This document shows, one piece after another, positions 1 to 8,561 of a DNA stretch of 59,425 nt (its first letter is position 1; each line of letters starts with the position of its first letter). Origin of the DNA: an uncultured Oscillospiraceae bacterium (GTDB taxonomy: Bacteria > Bacillota > Clostridia > Oscillospirales > Oscillospiraceae); contig CALXEH010000006.1 in NCBI GenBank assembly GCA_944387285.1, forward strand, positions 1 through 59,425, read 5' to 3'. Under the pieces are notes generated by a model. That model was not told the origin of the DNA. It did not search any database and saw only the letters and a list, made by a program, of their open reading frames with translations. A program made the translations under genes and the position numbers.

Positions 1-3000
1 GGGGGGATTCCATCCAAATCCTTCACCGTCCAAGCCGCGCCCACGTTCAGTGTCGCCACGGCCATCCAGATTGAGGGGGAGAACAAGTGGTACTCCTATA
101 ATCCAGAGGACGAGGCCAATACCACCTCAGTCTTCACCGAGGGCGCAACCGCCAATGTGCGGGTCACCGTGACCAACAACAGCGGCGGCACAGTCAGTAA
201 CACGGAGGTGTACATCCCCGTCCCCAAGAAAGACCAGGCAAGCATGCTGGGTGAACATTTCATCAGTGAGACCGGGTTTGATATGTTCATCGCCGATAAA
301 GCTGACCTCACAGGTGCCAGCGGCTGGGATGTGCAGTACGGCCAGGTCACCGAGGTAAAGCTGGGAGACAACGGCGTACCCACCGGGGAATTTGAGCTGA
401 ATAGAAGCTGGTCTGATGAGTACGACGCCAGTACCAACATGATTAAGCTCTCCCTGTCCCGCGGCATGGCAAATGGCACCTCGGCGGAAATTATCCTGAA
501 ATTCAAGGCCACCGATGATACCAGCCAGACGGACAGCATGAACATCTTCAAGAGCTGGTACAAGTATTCTACGGGCGACGCCTCCATGGTGGACACCGAA
601 AAGGTCTACAACTTCGGCACCCTGCTCCAGAACGGCCAGCTGGACGGCACTGTCTATCTGGACGCCAACCGCAACGGCAAAATGGACGAGGACGAAACCG
701 GCGTCGAGGACGTCACCATCAAGGTGACCGACAGCGAGGGCCGCACCTATGAGACCCAGACCGGCGAGGGCGGGGCCTACTCCTTTAACTCCCTGCCCGG
801 CAGCAAGAAGCTGACCCTTACCGTCACCAACCCCAGCAGCCCCGACCCCAACAGCAGCGGCGGCTCCTATCGGTTCTACGGCGGTGATGTAACCCCCGCC
901 GAGGACAACCGCTCCGCCAGCAAGAGCGGCTTCACTCTGGAGGGCGGCGCCGCCACCGTCAACGCCGGCCTGATTACCCCTTACAAGGTGGAGTTCAAAA
1001 TAGACTCACAGGACGGCGTGGTATCCCCTGAAAGCGTCTGTATCTATGCGGATACCGAGCTGAGTGAAGTTGTGAAGGCTGTATATGTGGTATCCGCGGG
1101 AAGCGGACGCACCTTCACCAATCAATGGAAGGTGGGTGAAGATGCGACAGATCTCATTGACCACGAGGAACTACTGGATCAGACCGTGACCGCCGACACG
1201 ACCTTTACGGCGATTACATCCACCGCGCAGTGCGTGGTCACCTTCCAGCATGGTGCGGGACAGTTTACCGGGGATGATGCCGCCAAAGAGAGTATTACAA
1301 AAAACTATGATCTCAACGATACCATCAGTTCCAGCGACTTCCCCACAGTGACTCACCCGCAGGGCAACCAGCTCATCGGCTGGACTTACAATGGCGAGAC
1401 CAAGACTGCCGAAGGCTGGAACAACACACCGGTCACATCCGATATGACCTTCACCGCCCAGTTTGCCGGTGACGTGACCCTGACCCTGATCGCCAACGGC
1501 GGCCAGTTTGCGTCGGATGCGCAGACCACCTTCACCGGCGCGGCGGGAACTGAGATTACCGTCCCCACGCCGACCCGCACCGGCTGGACCTTTGCCGGCT
1601 GGTACACGGCTGAAAACGGCGGGGATAAGATCGAGAACCCCAATGTGCTGCCCACCGCCTCCGCCATCTGGTATGCCCATTGGACCAAGGGCGTGCTGAT
1701 GGTCACCGTCAACGACACCCCGACCTATGACGGCACGCCCCAGGAACCGGACATTACGGTTAAGATTGAAGGCGCCACTTTAACCAGTAAGCAGTATGTG
1801 GCGATCTGGAGCAACAATATCAATGCGGGTACTGATAAAGCCTCTGTTACGGTCCATGGCCTGGACGAGTACGCCGGCCTGAGCGGAACTGCAACCTTTA
1901 GCATCAACAAGGCCAACCAGACCGTGACCTTCGCCAAGCCCGGCGAACAGCAGACGGCCACCTATGGCGAGAGCTTCTCCAACACCGCCACCGCCCAGCT
2001 GGACAGCGCCAAGGCGACGATCTCCTACTCCAGCGACAATACGGGCGTTGCCACTGTGGATAAAAACGGCACCGTTACCATCCACAAGTCTGGTACGGTC
2101 ACCATCACGGCGACTGCGAAGGAAACGGATAATGTCAAAGAGGGCGAGGCCACTTATAAGCTGACCATCGGCAAGGCCAACCCCACGCTGACCTTTGCCA
2201 ACAGCACCGTCAGCGTCAAGACCACCGGCTCCGTGAGCAACACCCTGACCATCGTGCCGAAGGATCTGACCGTGACCTACACCAGCAGCAAGGAGGATGT
2301 TGCAAAGGTTGACTCTTCCACTGGCACAATTACCCTTGTAGGCGAGGGCAACGCCACCATCACGGCCAACTTTGCGGGCAATGACTGCTACAACGCGGCC
2401 AGCGCCAGCTACACCCTGACCGTGGACAACGACGCCATCGCCTACACCGCCGAGGGCTGGTACGGCCCCTATGATGGAACGCCTCATGGCATCACTGTGA
2501 ATGTCACCACCCCTGCTGATGGCGCAACGGTGACTTACAAGACCACCGAGGACGGCCTCTACACTGCGGTTGCCCCCACCTACACCGACGCCGGTACCTA
2601 CACGGTCTACTTCCAGATCGAGGCCGCGGGCTATGACACCGTGACCGGTTCGGCCAAGGTTGTCATCAATAAAGCAATGCTCACCGACGCCACCGTCACC
2701 GGCGGCGAATACACAGGCAAGGCAGTGGGCAGCGTCAGCGAGGTCAAGGCCGGAACACTGGTTGTCCCCGAGGGCAGCTATGAGGTGTTCTATGTGAATA
2801 ATGTGGACGCCGGCACCGCCGTGGCGATCATCACCGCCAAGGCCGGCAGCAACTTCATCGGGAATGTGCCCAAAACCTTTACTATCACTCCCAAGCAGTT
2901 GACGGCGGATATGGTATCCCCCATCGCGGATCAGCCCTATACCGGCGACCAGATCACTCCTACTGTCACCGTGACGGACGGCGCCCCGCTGGTGGAGGGC

Positions 3001-6000
3001 AAGGACTTCACCGTGTCCTATGGCAATAACAACACCGTAGGCACCAACGCGGGCACCGTGACCATCAAGGGCACCGGCAACTACGCCGGCGAAGTTAAAG
3101 TGAACTTCAACATCACCAACACCGGCGCTTTCAAGGTCATTGTGGATAACTCCGAGCACACCTATAACGGCAGCGAGCACACGCCTACCGTGGTGGTCTA
3201 CGCCGTGGACAAGGCCGGCGTGATGACTCCGCTGACCGTGGACACCGACTACGAGGTGACCTATGCGAACAACACCAATGCCGGCGCCGCCAGCGTGACC
3301 GTTACCGGCATGGGCGCTTATGCCAGCTGGGAGGACGCCAAAGCCTCCTTCACCATCCAGCGTGCGGAGCAGTCTGTGACCTTTGCGGATATGGAGGTGG
3401 AAAAGACCTACGGAGAGCCCGCCTTCACCCAGGCCGCCACGGTCGCCCTGAATCCGGATGTTGACGGCCAGGCCACCGGCGCAGTCACCTACGCCAGCAA
3501 CAATCCCGCCGTAGCAACGGTGGACAGTACCGGCAAGGTGACCATCGTGGGGGCCGGAACCGTCACCATCACCGCCAGCGCAGCGGCCACCGACAACTAC
3601 AAGAGGGCCGAGGCCAGCTACAAGCTGACCGTCAACCCCAAGGACATTTCCAGCGAGGATGTGACGGCCTCCCAGATCCCCGACCAGCCCTATGGCGGCG
3701 TCCCCGTGACCCCGGAGTTCTCTTTGACCGACAGCGACAACGATATTTCCAAGCACAATCTTGAGGTCAACGTGGACTACACCTTCGAATACTCCAACAA
3801 CGACGGCGAGGGCGAAGGCAAGATCACCATCACCGGCAAGGGCAACTACACCGGCAAAAAAGAAGTGATCTTTAAGATCATCTCCTGGAGCGAGTCCATG
3901 GTCATCGTCACCCCCGCGCCCATCACCATCTACATGGGCGGCGCGGACGGCTATGAGGGCGCCGTCGTGGACGAGGAAACCGGCGCAATCAAGGCCAGCT
4001 CCTCCCTGCCGGAGCCCGGCTTCCTGTTCACCCTGCCCGAGATGCTGAAAGAGGCATTGGAGACAAAGGGCGAAACCATTACCGCGGTCAAGTTCTATGA
4101 GCTGGCCAGCGGCAAGGAGTGGACTGTGGAGCCCTACGCAGAGGGAAGCAGTACCGTCTACCGGCTGGTCCCCAGCGGAACTCAGGAGCCGGTGCGCGTC
4201 CAGTTCACCAACGCCCAGGGCCAGACCGTCACCGAGGACAAGTTCGAGGTGGGCGAGAACATCAACCAGACGCTGACCATGACCCTCTACAAGGGCGATG
4301 TGGGCGTCATCTACGCCATCTATGACGGCGTGCAGTACCCCATCCGGCTGGGCAAGAGCACCCTGACCGTCCGGGGCGTGACCGATGAGGCACAGTACGC
4401 CACCGTGACGGACGTCACTACGGCCCCCGTTGAGGGCAAGCCCGCTGTGACCGCGGAGAGCGGCACCAGCTACACCATCAACGGCAGTGACGTACCCGTG
4501 GAGGATACCACCGGCGTGGCGCTCTTGTTCGACAGCATCATCGACGCCAGCGGTGAGGACCGCACCGGCCTGCTGGAGGATAAGGCAGAGAGTGCCATGG
4601 CAGCTCTGGGCAAGGAGCCTGCCAGCGGCAACCGCTTTGCCTACTCCTTCCAGTACCTTGACCTGGTGGATACCAACAACGGCAACGCCTGGGTCAAGGC
4701 CAGCCAGGACGTGACCATCTACTGGCCCTACCCGGCGGGCACGGACAAAAACACTGAGTTTACCCTGCTCCACTTTGAGGGCCTGCACCGTGAGATGGAG
4801 TCCCATGAGATCGGAGACCAGATCGCGGATTGCAATGTCAGAAAAGTGACCATCGTGAAAAAGACCGAGACCCATATCGTGTTCAAGGCCGGTTCCGCCG
4901 GATTCTCGCCCTTCGCCCTGGTGTGGGAGGAGAAGATCCCCACCTACACCATCACGGCCACATCCAACGGCAACGGCTCCATCACCCCGGCCGGTGTGAC
5001 CACCGTGCAGGAGGGCGGCAGCCAGAGCTACACCATCAAGGCCGACAGCGGCTACCACATCTCGGATGTGAAGGTCAACGGCAAGAGCGTGGGCGCGGTG
5101 GAGAGCTATGACTTTACCGATATCCGGAGCAACCAGACCATCGAAGTGACCTTTGCCCGCAACAGCTCCGGCGGCACCGGCGGTGGCGGCGTTACCACCC
5201 GCTACACCATCGAGGCCGAGGCCGGCCAAGGCGGCGAGATCTCCCCAGACGGCAGAGTGAGCGTGTCCAGCGGCAGCGACAAGACCTTCCGCATCACCGC
5301 CTACGAGGGCTATGAGATTGCCGATGTGATCGTGGACGGCAAGAGCGTGGGCGCGGTCAGCAGCTACACATTTGAGAATGTCCGCAAGAACCACACCATT
5401 TCCGTGACCTTCCAGGAAGCGGAGCAGGTGGCGGACCCGGATGACACCGGCGTGTCCGGCTGGCTCAACACCAAGGACCACATCCAGTACCTCAGCGGCT
5501 ACGGCGGCGGCAAGTTCGGCCCCACCGACAACATGACCCGGGCGCAGGCGGCGCAGATGTTCTACAACCTGCTGCTGGATAAGAATGTGCCCATCACGGT
5601 CCGCTTTACCGACGTGGCTGCGGACGCCTGGTATGCCCAGGCGGTCAACACCCTGGCATCCCTTGGCATCGTGAACGGCGTGGGCAGCAGCCAGTTTGCG
5701 CCGGAGCGGGCCATCACCCGGGCGGAGTTCACGGTCATCGCCATGCGCTTTGCCCACCTGGATACCACAGGGGAGAATATCTTCTCCGATGTGAAGCCGG
5801 ACGACTGGTTCTACGCGCAGGTGGTCGGCTCCATCAAATACGGCTGGATCACCGGCTACACGGACGGCACCTTCCGCCCGGGCAGCACCATCACCCGTGC
5901 TGAGGTGACCACCATCGTCAACCGGATGCTGGGCCGCAGCGCCGACAAGGCGTTTGTGGACAGCCATGCGGATACCCTGACCCAGTTTGACGATGTCAGC

Positions 6001-6096
6001 CGCACTTATTGGGCCTACTATCAGATCATGGAGGCCACCAACGCCCACGACTACAAGATGTCGGGCGGCGTTGAGGACTGGACCCGGCTCCAGTAA
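1..6096 (+). CDS. Giant SLH-anchored multidomain surface protein (5' partial)
   Basis: The frame is open from base 1, so the start lies outside the window and 2,031 residues are visible. Domain order by nucleotide: an SdrD-B-like segment with a calcium-loop-like DANRNGKMDEDE (about 640-830), two InlB/Flg_new-type beta repeats (about 1230-1470 and 1474-1690, the second ending in WYAHW), then alternating MBG-type repeats (YDGTPQEP, YGPYDGTPHG, YNGSEHTP, each with YxNNxNAG) and Big_2-like Ig repeats (about 1700-3880). A less typical region follows (3900-4940), then two repeats of the GHISDVKVNGKSVG kind (4940-5420), and finally three S-layer homology domains (about 5440-5940). It is expected to sit outside the cell, non-covalently bound to wall polymer through the SLH domains, with the Ig-like repeats as a stalk. 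Ligand unknown. Whether it belongs to the mobile element on its right cannot be told. Confidence 0.9.
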   Translation, partial: GGIPSKSFTVQAAPTFSVATAIQIEGENKWYSYNPEDEANTTSVFTEGATANVRVTVTNNSGGTVSNTEVYIPVPKKDQASMLGEHFISETGFDMFIADKADLTGASGWDVQYGQVTEVKLGDNGVPTGEFELNRSWSDEYDASTNMIKLSLSRGMANGTSAEIILKFKATDDTSQTDSMNIFKSWYKYSTGDASMVDTEKVYNFGTLLQNGQLDGTVYLDANRNGKMDEDETGVEDVTIKVTDSEGRTYETQTGEGGAYSFNSLPGSKKLTLTVTNPSSPDPNSSGGSYRFYGGDVTPAEDNRSASKSGFTLEGGAATVNAGLITPYKVEFKIDSQDGVVSPESVCIYADTELSEVVKAVYVVSAGSGRTFTNQWKVGEDATDLIDHEELLDQTVTADTTFTAITSTAQCVVTFQHGAGQFTGDDAAKESITKNYDLNDTISSSDFPTVTHPQGNQLIGWTYNGETKTAEGWNNTPVTSDMTFTAQFAGDVTLTLIANGGQFASDAQTTFTGAAGTEITVPTPTRTGWTFAGWYTAENGGDKIENPNVLPTASAIWYAHWTKGVLMVTVNDTPTYDGTPQEPDITVKIEGATLTSKQYVAIWSNNINAGTDKASVTVHGLDEYAGLSGTATFSINKANQTVTFAKPGEQQTATYGESFSNTATAQLDSAKATISYSSDNTGVATVDKNGTVTIHKSGTVTITATAKETDNVKEGEATYKLTIGKANPTLTFANSTVSVKTTGSVSNTLTIVPKDLTVTYTSSKEDVAKVDSSTGTITLVGEGNATITANFAGNDCYNAASASYTLTVDNDAIAYTAEGWYGPYDGTPHGITVNVTTPADGATVTYKTTEDGLYTAVAPTYTDAGTYTVYFQIEAAGYDTVTGSAKVVINKAMLTDATVTGGEYTGKAVGSVSEVKAGTLVVPEGSYEVFYVNNVDAGTAVAIITAKAGSNFIGNVPKTFTITPKQLTADMVSPIADQPYTGDQITPTVTVTDGAPLVEGKDFTVSYGNNNTVGTNAGTVTIKGTGNYAGEVKVNFNITNTGAFKVIVDNSEHTYNGSEHTPTVVVYAVDKAGVMTPLTVDTDYEVTYANNTNAGAASVTVTGMGAYASWEDAKASFTIQRAEQSVTFADMEVEKTYGEPAFTQAATVALNPDVDGQATGAVTYASNNPAVATVDSTGKVTIVGAGTVTITASAAATDNYKRAEASYKLTVNPKDISSEDVTASQIPDQPYGGVPVTPEFSLTDSDNDISKHNLEVNVDYTFEYSNNDGEGEGKITITGKGNYTGKKEVIFKIISWSESMVIVTPAPITIYMGGADGYEGAVVDEETGAIKASSSLPEPGFLFTLPEMLKEALETKGETITAVKFYELASGKEWTVEPYAEGSSTVYRLVPSGTQEPVRVQFTNAQGQTVTEDKFEVGENINQTLTMTLYKGDVGVIYAIYDGVQYPIRLGKSTLTVRGVTDEAQYATVTDVTTAPVEGKPAVTAESGTSYTINGSDVPVEDTTGVALLFDSIIDASGEDRTGLLEDKAESAMAALGKEPASGNRFAYSFQYLDLVDTNNGNAWVKASQDVTIYWPYPAGTDKNTEFTLLHFEGLHREMESHEIGDQIADCNVRKVTIVKKTETHIVFKAGSAGFSPFALVWEEKIPTYTITATSNGNGSITPAGVTTVQEGGSQSYTIKADSGYHISDVKVNGKSVGAVESYDFTDIRSNQTIEVTFARNSSGGTGGGGVTTRYTIEAEAGQGGEISPDGRVSVSSGSDKTFRITAYEGYEIADVIVDGKSVGAVSSYTFENVRKNHTISVTFQEAEQVADPDDTGVSGWLNTKDHIQYLSGYGGGKFGPTDNMTRAQAAQMFYNLLLDKNVPITVRFTDVAADAWYAQAVNTLASLGIVNGVGSSQFAPERAITRAEFTVIAMRFAHLDTTGENIFSDVKPDDWFYAQVVGSIKYGWITGYTDGTFRPGSTITRAEVTTIVNRMLGRSADKAFVDSHADTLTQFDDVSRTYWAYYQIMEATNAHDYKMSGGVEDWTRLQ

Positions 6097-6115
6097 CTGC
6101 ATCAAGGCGGAGGGG

Positions 6116-6142
6116 AAAGGGGCTTCGGCCCCTTTCTTCTCT
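6116..6142 (+). terminator. Intrinsic terminator after the SLH protein gene
   Basis: A perfect 8-bp stem AAAGGGGC / GCCCCTTT closes a TTCG tetraloop and is followed by a pyrimidine-rich CTTCTCT tract, 20 bases after the stop codon. The next gene starts 50 bases downstream, so it may have its own promoter or depend on readthrough. Confidence 0.75.
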
Positions 6143-6184
6143 ATGCCGGGAAAACTGATACGAAAGAGAGGGGAGCGCACCACA

Positions 6185-6511
6185 ATGAACGATGAATTAG
6201 CAGTTGTCCAGGCGGCAAAGGAAGTCTATGGGGCGGTGAACTCCATGGTAAGCAGATACCGTTCCCAGCGGATGGTAACACGGCAGCAAAAAATCCTGTT
6301 GGATGAAAAGATTCGCGCATTTCGCGCGATTGCCCACACCCGTGCTTCTGGTGAAGTATTCAACAGCACAATCAACGAATTGGCCAAGGCACAGCGCCTG
6401 ATTGACAGCATGGACTTACACGGTCTCGGATATGAGATGGCAATGGAACAGTACCGGGTCCTGGGCGAACAGCTCAGGCGCAATCTGGAGGAGTTTACAA
6501 ATGGTATTTAA
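6185..6511 (+). CDS. Hypothetical alpha-helical protein, 108 aa
   Basis: Family not recognised. The ATG is preceded by a GAGAGGGGAG ribosome site, and the longer upstream reading frame only runs over the previous gene's end and terminator, so this start is preferred. The product begins MNDELAVVQAAKEVYG, is rich in Arg, Glu and Gln and is predicted mostly helical, with no signal peptide or membrane span. It overlaps the next gene by 11 bases, so the two are probably translated together. Together with the next two small genes it looks like accessory cargo of the element. Confidence 0.6.
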   Translation: MNDELAVVQAAKEVYGAVNSMVSRYRSQRMVTRQQKILLDEKIRAFRAIAHTRASGEVFNSTINELAKAQRLIDSMDLHGLGYEMAMEQYRVLGEQLRRNLEEFTNGI

Positions 6512-6794
6512 TTCTAAAAAACGCAAGCCGGAGGATGAACCGGCTCCCGCTGCAAAAGTTGTACCCGCCCAGAAGGTAATATCCGCCCAGCAGGAGGCCA
6601 CACAGGGCCCTGGACCAGAACTGAAAATCCCCGAGGATGCGATGGCCCGGGACCTGATGGCGCTGATCCAGCAGGCCATTGAACTCTGGGCACAGAAATA
6701 TGGCCTTGAGAATATGCCCAAGGATATGGTCTTTCGCCAAGCAATGGTCATTATGAGGCGGATGGACGACCTGCTGGGCTCCATGCGTCCGTAA
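6501..6794 (+). CDS. Hypothetical protein with Pro/Ala-rich N-terminus, 97 aa
   Basis: Family not recognised. The start ATG lies inside the end of the preceding gene, with GGAGGAG 8 bases upstream, which favours it over the longer frame. Residues 1-40 are charged then Pro/Ala/Gln-rich (KKRKPEDEPAPAAK), likely disordered; the rest is a compact helical region with KYGLENMPKDMVFRQAMVIM. No membrane span. The gene is followed after 3 bases by a small membrane protein gene, so the three probably form one transcription unit. Confidence 0.55.
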   Translation: MVFNSKKRKPEDEPAPAAKVVPAQKVISAQQEATQGPGPELKIPEDAMARDLMALIQQAIELWAQKYGLENMPKDMVFRQAMVIMRRMDDLLGSMRP

Positions 6795-6797
6795 GCA

Positions 6798-6959
6798 ATG
6801 TTTTGGCTCATTGCGATTGTAATCGCTGCGGCCCTGTGCTGGCTGGGCGTCATCCCGCTTCGGAAGTGGTATTACCTCCTGAAAAACAAATTATATGGGA
6901 AATGGCTCCATATCAAATTGTTGCTAATTAAACTGCTGAACGACTTGGGGCTGCTATGA
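6798..6959 (+). CDS. Small single-span membrane protein, 53 aa
   Basis: A short open frame starting 3 bases after the previous stop. The first 20 residues (MFWLIAIVIAAALCWLGVIP) form one clear hydrophobic span, followed by a basic, Tyr/Trp-rich cytoplasmic tail (RKWYYLLKNKLYGKW). This fits a small inner-membrane protein with the N-terminus outside or a signal-anchor. There is no obvious ribosome site apart from coupling to the preceding gene, so translation by re-initiation is the assumption. No family recognised. Confidence 0.45.
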   Translation: MFWLIAIVIAAALCWLGVIPLRKWYYLLKNKLYGKWLHIKLLLIKLLNDLGLL

Positions 6960-7163
6960 AAGGGTGTGCAGATGACAATGCCTGAACGGTGCAGTGAAAA
7001 TCGCTGGGAACAGATGGTGCCCATGGGAACGGGGGGCGCGGCGTCAACGCTCTATCGTATGTAGCATAGGCCGTCTGTGGGGGGATGAATATGCTGAACC
7101 TTTCCTTTTAGGAGGCTTTGTACAAACCATGTTCCGCCAAACCGAATACCATTTCCCGCAACA

Positions 7164-7205
7164 ATGGCGCGGACGGCCAGATGGCTGTCTGCGCCATATT
7201 TTTTC
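7164..7205 (+). terminator. Intrinsic terminator upstream of the sigma-like gene
   Basis: A 15-bp stem (7164-7178 with 7183-7197, starting ATGGCGC and ending GCGCCAT, two G-U pairs) closes an AGAT loop and is followed by ATTTTTTC. It is strong and insulates the sigma-like gene from upstream transcription. Confidence 0.8.
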
Positions 7206-7213
7206 TTCGACAG

Positions 7214-7258
7214 CTTATCCGAATATCCCTTATCGAAAGATAAGGGGTTTTGGGATAA
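7214..7258. repeat. Nested inverted repeat with GAAA tetraloop
   Basis: CCCTTATC-GAAA-GATAAGGG (7227-7246) is a perfect 8-bp hairpin. It is enclosed by CTTATCC (7214-7220) and GGATAAG (about 7252-7258). The repeated TTATC unit occurs four times within 45 bases. It could be a protein-binding site, an oriT-like dyad or an RNA hairpin; the sequence does not decide. Confidence 0.6.
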
Positions 7259-7422
7259 GGCGTCGAGGGGTTCCCTTGCCGCATTGGCGTTTCCGCTGGA
7301 AATAGCGAAACGCGGGAGTTTTTTTAGAGAAAATTTACACTTTGGCGGGAAATGGCCCCGCTGTCGGGGGCCGCCCCCGAGAGCTTGAAAACCTGACTTT
7401 TCAAACTTTCGGAGGTATCGCC

Positions 7423-7875
7423 ATGAGCAAGGAAGATAAGAGATATTATCTTTACATAGATGGACAGGCTGTGCCTGTCAGCGAACAGGTCTACCGGGAG
7501 TACCACCACTACGCCCGGAAAGAGGAATACTTCACCTACGACCTGAAACGGGAGAAGTTCGCCTGCGACCAGGAGGCGCAGACGGCGCACTTCACCCCCA
7601 GCCGGGAGGATTCCTATGAGCGTCTGCTGGAGGCAAATCAGCAGTTTGCCTCTGCCGGCCCTTCCCCAGAGGAAGAAGCCGTGTCCTCCCTCTGGCTGGC
7701 GGACCTGATGCGCGGCCTGACCCAGGAGGAACGTGAGATCATCACCCAGCTCTATATCCTGGACAAGTCGGAACGGGAGGCCTGCGCTGCCCTGCGGCTG
7801 GCCCGGACAACCTTCCAGCGCCGGAAGGCGGCCCTGCTCAAAAAGCTGCGGGCTTTGCTGGAGGATAACGCCTGA
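7423..7875 (+). CDS. Sigma-70 region 4-like protein of mobile elements
   Basis: The 150-residue product begins at an ATG preceded by GGAGG 8 bases upstream. Its C-terminal third (LTQEEREIITQLYILDKSER... then TTFQRRKAALLKKLRAL) has the helix-turn-helix layout of sigma-70 region 4, with a spacer helix rich in Lys/Arg at the end. No region 2 core-binding motif is evident; the N-terminal half (YYLYIDGQAVPVSEQVY, EYFTYDLKREKF) matches the short sigma-like proteins common in Firmicutes conjugative elements. Known homologues are annotated as sigma factors, but most lack experimental proof. Its position ahead of a structured non-coding region and ParB-like genes suggests control of element functions. 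Confidence 0.75.
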   Translation: MSKEDKRYYLYIDGQAVPVSEQVYREYHHYARKEEYFTYDLKREKFACDQEAQTAHFTPSREDSYERLLEANQQFASAGPSPEEEAVSSLWLADLMRGLTQEEREIITQLYILDKSEREACAALRLARTTFQRRKAALLKKLRALLEDNA

Positions 7876-8290
7876 AAAACGGGCCAAAGCCGCCCTGACA
7901 GCGGGAAAGTAAGTGAAGGGGCCTAACTGCCCCTCCGCACCTTGACAAACAGCGGGACAAGCTCCCGTTCATATCAGTATGTGAGTTCCAAGACCCGTTG
8001 AGACGAGCGGCACAGGGGCGGACGCCAAGACTGCCTGCGGGCCGGGGATGGATGAAAGGAGGTGTCTCCCCATCCCTGGCCCGTCAAAGCGATCACATCA
8101 AAGGTACGAGCGGCAACCCGCCAGCCTGTTACCCGGCATTGGTAAGGCCGGGGGCGCAGGGACCCTCAACGGGAGATCACCGAATGATACCCGACCCACT
8201 GGGTAAATGTGGACTACGATGGGAACGGCGTGCGCGGTTTAGTCACCCGCGGTTCACCTTCCGTTGGTTTTTAAGGCGTCCAATACCAGG

Positions 8291-8322
8291 ACGGGCTCAC
8301 ATACTCCCGTGCCGGGGGTGAG
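8291..8322 (+). other. Predicted H-type pseudoknot
   Basis: ACGGG (8291-8295) pairs with CCCGT (8306-8310), and the directly adjacent CTCAC (8296-8300) pairs with GTGAG (8318-8322). The two helices interleave and could stack coaxially, the classical H-type arrangement. It lies inside the candidate structured RNA. Confidence 0.45.
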
Positions 8323-8371
8323 CAGCAGGGCGGTCCCGCCGCCTGAGAATACGGCACACATTTATCATAGA

Positions 8372-8451
8372 GGAAGCGGGAGCGCCCCGCGCCGGTTATG
8401 GCCCAACACAGGACGGGGCATCGCCACACAAGGCCGGGCGCTCCCTTTTCC
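8372..8451 (+). repeat. Long-stem hairpin within the candidate RNA
   Basis: The arm 8372-8387 (ending GGGAGCGCCC) pairs with 8436-8451 (starting GGGCGCTCCC). The inner ten pairs are perfect. The 48-base loop itself contains further GC-rich complementary segments. Confidence 0.7.
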
Positions 8452-8528
8452 ATCCCGTACTGGATGCGGGACGTTGCGCCACAAGGAGCTTTCTTTGTGG
8501 CGCAAGGTGTTTCATCCAGCAGGATGGG
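8450..8528 (+). repeat. Three-tier hairpin ahead of the ParB-like gene
   Basis: Nested helices CCATCC/GGATGG (8450-8455/8522-8527), TGGATG/CATCCA (8461-8466/8513-8518) and TTGCGCCACAA/TTGTGGCGCAA (8474-8484/8495-8505) stack into one long arm. It is not followed by a T tract, so it is unlikely to be a terminator. It ends 34 bases before the ParB-like start codon. Confidence 0.75.
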
Positions 8529-8561
8529 ACAAACCTGCGGCACAGCCGGGGGAGGTGAAGT

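Larger units (their letters stand above)
6960..7422. other. 463-base intergenic region with terminator and nested palindromes
   Basis: No convincing gene. It holds an intrinsic terminator at 7164-7205, a nested dyad at 7214-7258 (see separate entries), a TCGGGGG/CCCCCGA hairpin with a 3-base loop at 7364-7380, and a TTGAAAA/TTTTCAA hairpin at 7385-7404 just ahead of the ribosome site of the sigma-like gene. The density of dyads suggests a control region or transfer/replication site rather than coding sequence. Confidence 0.5.
7876..8561 (+). ncRNA. Candidate large structured non-coding RNA
   Basis: This 686-base gap has no credible gene on either strand but is dense in strong helices. Those I can place: AGGGGC/GCCCCT near 7917-7934; a 13-bp stem near 8039-8085 (GGGCC to GGCCC, one G-U); CCCGGC/GCCGGG near 8132-8152; CGCGG/CCGCG at 8233-8237/8247-8251 inside GAAC/GTTC; a probable H-type pseudoknot at 8291-8322; a 16-position stem 8372-8387/8436-8451 with few mismatches; a perfect 11-bp TTGCGCCACAA stem 8474-8484/8495-8505 enclosed by TGGATG/CATCCA and CCATCC/GGATGG. 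Size and complexity recall the large ornate RNAs, but I cannot assign it to any known family. It may alternatively be DNA-level structure or a long leader of the ParB-like gene. Confidence 0.55.

Noticed and set aside
1780..6183. 1,467-codon open frame on the minus strand
   Set aside because: It is the antisense of the SLH protein gene. The Val/Gly/His-rich composition is typical of a codon-bias shadow and there is no ribosome site.
6994..7388. Overlapping short frames upstream of the sigma-like gene
   Set aside because: No ribosome sites, and they run through the intrinsic terminator and nested palindromes.
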